DNA of 7,189 nucleotides, taken from the NCBI GenBank assembly GCA_900555035.1, contig USJX01000110.1, positions 1 to 7,189 on the forward strand. The letters are read 5' to 3'. Both the position numbers and the translations under genes were made by a program. Below are positions 6,017 through 7,189 of the stretch, piece after piece; position 1 is the stretch's first letter; each line of letters begins with the position of its first letter. This DNA is from an uncultured Prevotella sp. GTDB lineage: Bacteria > Bacteroidota > Bacteroidia > Bacteroidales > Bacteroidaceae. Below the pieces are notes generated by a model. It did no database searches. It had not been told where the DNA came from and worked only from the letters and a program-made list of their open reading frames with translations.

Positions 6017-6061
6017 AAGGTGGATGCACGATCTCAAAACAGAGATTCCTGCATCCACCTT
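6017..6061. terminator. Bidirectional terminator between metG and the convergent barrel gene
   Basis: AAGGTGGATGCA (6017-6028) and TGCATCCACCTT (6050-6061) form a perfect 12-bp stem, extended inside by GATCTC/GAGATT. Read on the minus strand it is followed by TTTTATTATTA, a better tail than the plus-strand TATCTTT. It lies 55 nt after the metG stop and 29 nt past the end of the opposite gene, so it can serve both. The 12-mer ACCTTATCTTTC overlapping its right arm (6057-6068) is repeated at 6075-6086. Confidence 0.8.
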
Positions 6062-6090
6062 ATCTTTCCCATCTACCTTATCTTTCTTAT

Positions 6091-6804
6091 TTAAAGAGTA
6101 AAGCGATAACCCACCGTGAAAGTAAAGAAGCTATTCTTTGGACTGTCAAATCCCGAAATATTCTCCATCTTTGTCAAACCGATGTTATATCGTGCATCGA
6201 GGATAACATTCATATATTCATACGAAACGCCTACCGGAATAGAGATATTCGTACTCTTGGCAACAAGGGTTCCCTCTACCTCCTCCGTATCCTTATAATA
6301 GGTAGAACCATTCTTGTCCTTCTCTAAAGAAGTCTCCTCATAAGAGAATTTAGCATCTCCGCAACGGAAACCAGCCTGTATGCCCACCATTGCCACCAAC
6401 TGACGGGTTACATAGCCCTTGAGCATCAAGGGAACCTGGATGTAATCAATATCAGCATGATGGTTCTTGATGCCCCAATATTGTTTCTTATCAGCACTCT
6501 CTACGGTTTCATAATCAGCGAAACGGTAACCCAAGCGAGCATAATAGGCTCCCAAAGACACCCCTACATACTCTGTGGCACGGTATTCCACATCAGCACC
6601 AGCCATAAAGCCAGCCCGATTTTTCGACTTAATTTCATCGTCCAAAGCAACGCTGACACGAATCGAATTATTGCTCCAATTAGACAAAGCAACACCAATG
6701 CGGGGAATCACAGAGAATTTTCCTACAGGATTCTCCACTTCCTGTGCCATCGCTCCTACGGAAGCAAGCAACAGCATCATCCATATTACAATATTCTTTT
6801 TCAT
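6091..6804 (-). CDS. Outer-membrane beta-barrel (PorT-like) protein
   Basis: 237 residues. A Sec signal peptide is clear: MKK, a hydrophobic core (5-14) and an AMA cleavage site before Gln21. The mature part alternates polar and hydrophobic residues in strands separated by charged loops, with typical barrel phrases such as FSVIPRIGVALSNW, VGVSLGAYYARLGYRF and DYIQVPLMLKGYV, and ends with the aromatic-rich strand FFTFTVGYRFTL expected for BAM-dependent insertion. This fits the porin-like outer-membrane barrel family of Bacteroidota (OMP_b-brl_2 type), with about eight strands by size. The specific role is unknown; the family includes PorT but also many uncharacterised proteins. It is alone on the minus strand, convergent with metG. 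Its promoter is not clear: no good minus-strand TAnnTTTG element was found between 6805 and 6900. Confidence 0.85.
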   Translation of the reverse strand: MKKNIVIWMMLLLASVGAMAQEVENPVGKFSVIPRIGVALSNWSNNSIRVSVALDDEIKSKNRAGFMAGADVEYRATEYVGVSLGAYYARLGYRFADYETVESADKKQYWGIKNHHADIDYIQVPLMLKGYVTRQLVAMVGIQAGFRCGDAKFSYEETSLEKDKNGSTYYKDTEEVEGTLVAKSTNISIPVGVSYEYMNVILDARYNIGLTKMENISGFDSPKNSFFTFTVGYRFTL

Positions 6805-6853
6805 CTTTCAATAATTGTTTATACCTCAATATTTGTCAATATCTCAATCATTA

Positions 6854-6871
6854 GTTTATATCTATATAAAC
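6854..6871. repeat. Inverted repeat upstream of the barrel gene
   Basis: GTTTATAT and ATATAAAC are perfect 8-bp arms separated by CT. The repeat lies 50-67 nt upstream of the barrel start codon, in a position suited to an operator or leader hairpin of that gene. Its A/T content makes chance occurrence more likely than for the other palindromes. Confidence 0.4.
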
Positions 6872-6985
6872 AGAAAACACGTTGGAATATTGCATATAAA
6901 CACCCCCATCAGCAGGAAAAAACGACCATATTTGTTGATATATCACAAAAAAGAAAACGTTTACGAGAGTTTTTTGGCGAAAAAC

Positions 6986-7016
6986 TTGCGTATATTGCAC
7001 ATTTTTCGTAATTTTG
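6986..7016 (+). promoter_or_regulatory. Bacteroidota promoter of the fabI-like gene
   Basis: TTG at 6986-6988 is separated by 20 nt from TAATTTTG (7009-7016), a good match to the -33/-7 arrangement of Bacteroidota housekeeping promoters and the best-formed promoter in the window. Transcription would start near 7022-7026, giving a leader of about 120 nt. Confidence 0.65.
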
Positions 7017-7036
7017 CGCACGAATTCAACGGCATC

Positions 7037-7059
7037 GGTGTAAACTGATAGTTTACACC
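7037..7059 (+). promoter_or_regulatory. Perfect palindrome in the fabI leader
   Basis: GGTGTAAACT (7037-7046) and AGTTTACACC (7050-7059) are perfect 10-bp arms around GAT. It starts 20 nt after the -7 element, so it lies just past the predicted transcription start. The size and symmetry fit a dimeric repressor operator; as RNA it would form a stable 5' hairpin. No T run follows, so it is not a standard terminator. Confidence 0.6.
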
Positions 7060-7071
7060 TTATTATATATA
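7052..7071 (+). repeat. 20-nt direct repeat, copy upstream of fabI
   Basis: Identical to 3789-3808 upstream of metG. The first eight bases form most of the right arm of the palindrome at 7037-7059. It ends 72 nt before the fabI start codon, compared with 86 nt before metG. Confidence 0.75.
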
Positions 7072-7143
7072 GACCTAAATGGTATCCATATATATAGTTT
7101 ATCAAAACATGCCGTTAGTATTAACAAAAGAATAAAGATAACA

Positions 7144-7189
7144 ATGACTCACAATTTGTTAAAAGGCAAGCGTGGCATCATCTTCGGTG
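7144..7189 (+). CDS. fabI: Enoyl-ACP reductase FabI, N-terminal fragment
   Basis: Only the first 15 codons are inside the window; the gene runs off the right edge. The peptide MTHNLLKGKRGIIFG matches the N-terminus of Bacteroidota FabI, in which NLLKGKRGIIFG begins the first beta strand and the glycine-rich NAD(P)H-binding turn of the short-chain dehydrogenase fold. FabI reduces trans-2-enoyl-ACP in the last step of each fatty-acid elongation cycle in the cytoplasm. The ATG follows an A-rich leader without a Shine-Dalgarno site. A promoter, palindrome and 20-nt repeat lie upstream. The call rests on a short peptide, so another short-chain dehydrogenase cannot be fully excluded. Confidence 0.78.
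   Translation, partial: MTHNLLKGKRGIIFG

Larger units (their letters stand above)
6805..7143. other. Divergent intergenic region between the barrel gene and fabI
   Basis: A 339-nt A/T-rich stretch between divergently transcribed genes. Near the barrel gene it holds related CTCAATAT/GTCAATAT words (6825-6843) and an inverted repeat (6854-6871). Near fabI it holds a promoter (6986-7016), a 10-bp palindrome (7037-7059), the second copy of the 20-nt repeat (7052-7071) and a TATATATA-rich leader. No credible gene was seen here; the frames present are extensions of noise across promoter DNA. Confidence 0.65.

Noticed and set aside
6457..7011. 184-codon plus-strand frame opposite the barrel gene and into the intergenic region
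   Set aside because: It is antisense to a well-supported outer-membrane gene, then low-complexity A/T-rich sequence; no signal of a real protein.
1..7189. CRISPR array, insertion sequence or prophage
   Set aside because: No regularly spaced repeats, transposase, integrase or terminal inverted repeats were found; gene content is housekeeping and envelope.

Overview
The window looks like a chromosomal segment of a Bacteroidota bacterium, most likely Prevotella or Segatella. The reasons are the TAnnTTTG-type promoter elements (four forward copies in intergenic DNA), the general scarcity of Shine-Dalgarno sites, a tRNA without an encoded CCA end, a DUF4369/thioredoxin-fold lipoprotein, a PorT-like outer-membrane barrel, and MetG and FabI N-termini typical of the phylum. 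The genus is an inference from recognition, not a search.

Layout. A tRNA-Leu(UAA) (10-95) is followed closely by a lipoprotein gene (121-1128) and a YifB/ComM-type AAA+ ATPase gene (1170-2720), all on the plus strand, ending at a hairpin terminator near 2762-2806. Next comes about 1.1 kb that looks intergenic but holds two tiny, related genes. Each encodes a 32-residue protein with one hydrophobic segment (3069-3167 and 3590-3688). Each has its own TACCTTTGCA promoter element, a perfect hairpin at the start of the leader, an AACAATAAAAAA leader stretch and a strong terminator. metG (3895-5961) follows from its own promoter. A two-way terminator (6017-6061) separates it from a convergent minus-strand outer-membrane beta-barrel gene (6091-6804). 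The window ends with the promoter, a palindromic leader and the first 15 codons of a likely fabI gene (7144-7189 and beyond).

The large genes are ordinary housekeeping or envelope functions: leucine decoding, methionyl-tRNA synthesis, fatty-acid elongation, DNA processing and envelope proteins. They form no obvious single pathway.

The most interesting content is the pair of 32-residue genes. They share 22 of 32 residues, and 11 of those 22 are written with different synonymous codons. That pattern points to selection on the protein rather than a recent DNA duplication. Second in interest are the regulatory features: perfect inverted repeats just downstream of three of the four forward promoter elements, and an exact 20-nt repeat shared by the upstream regions of metG and fabI.
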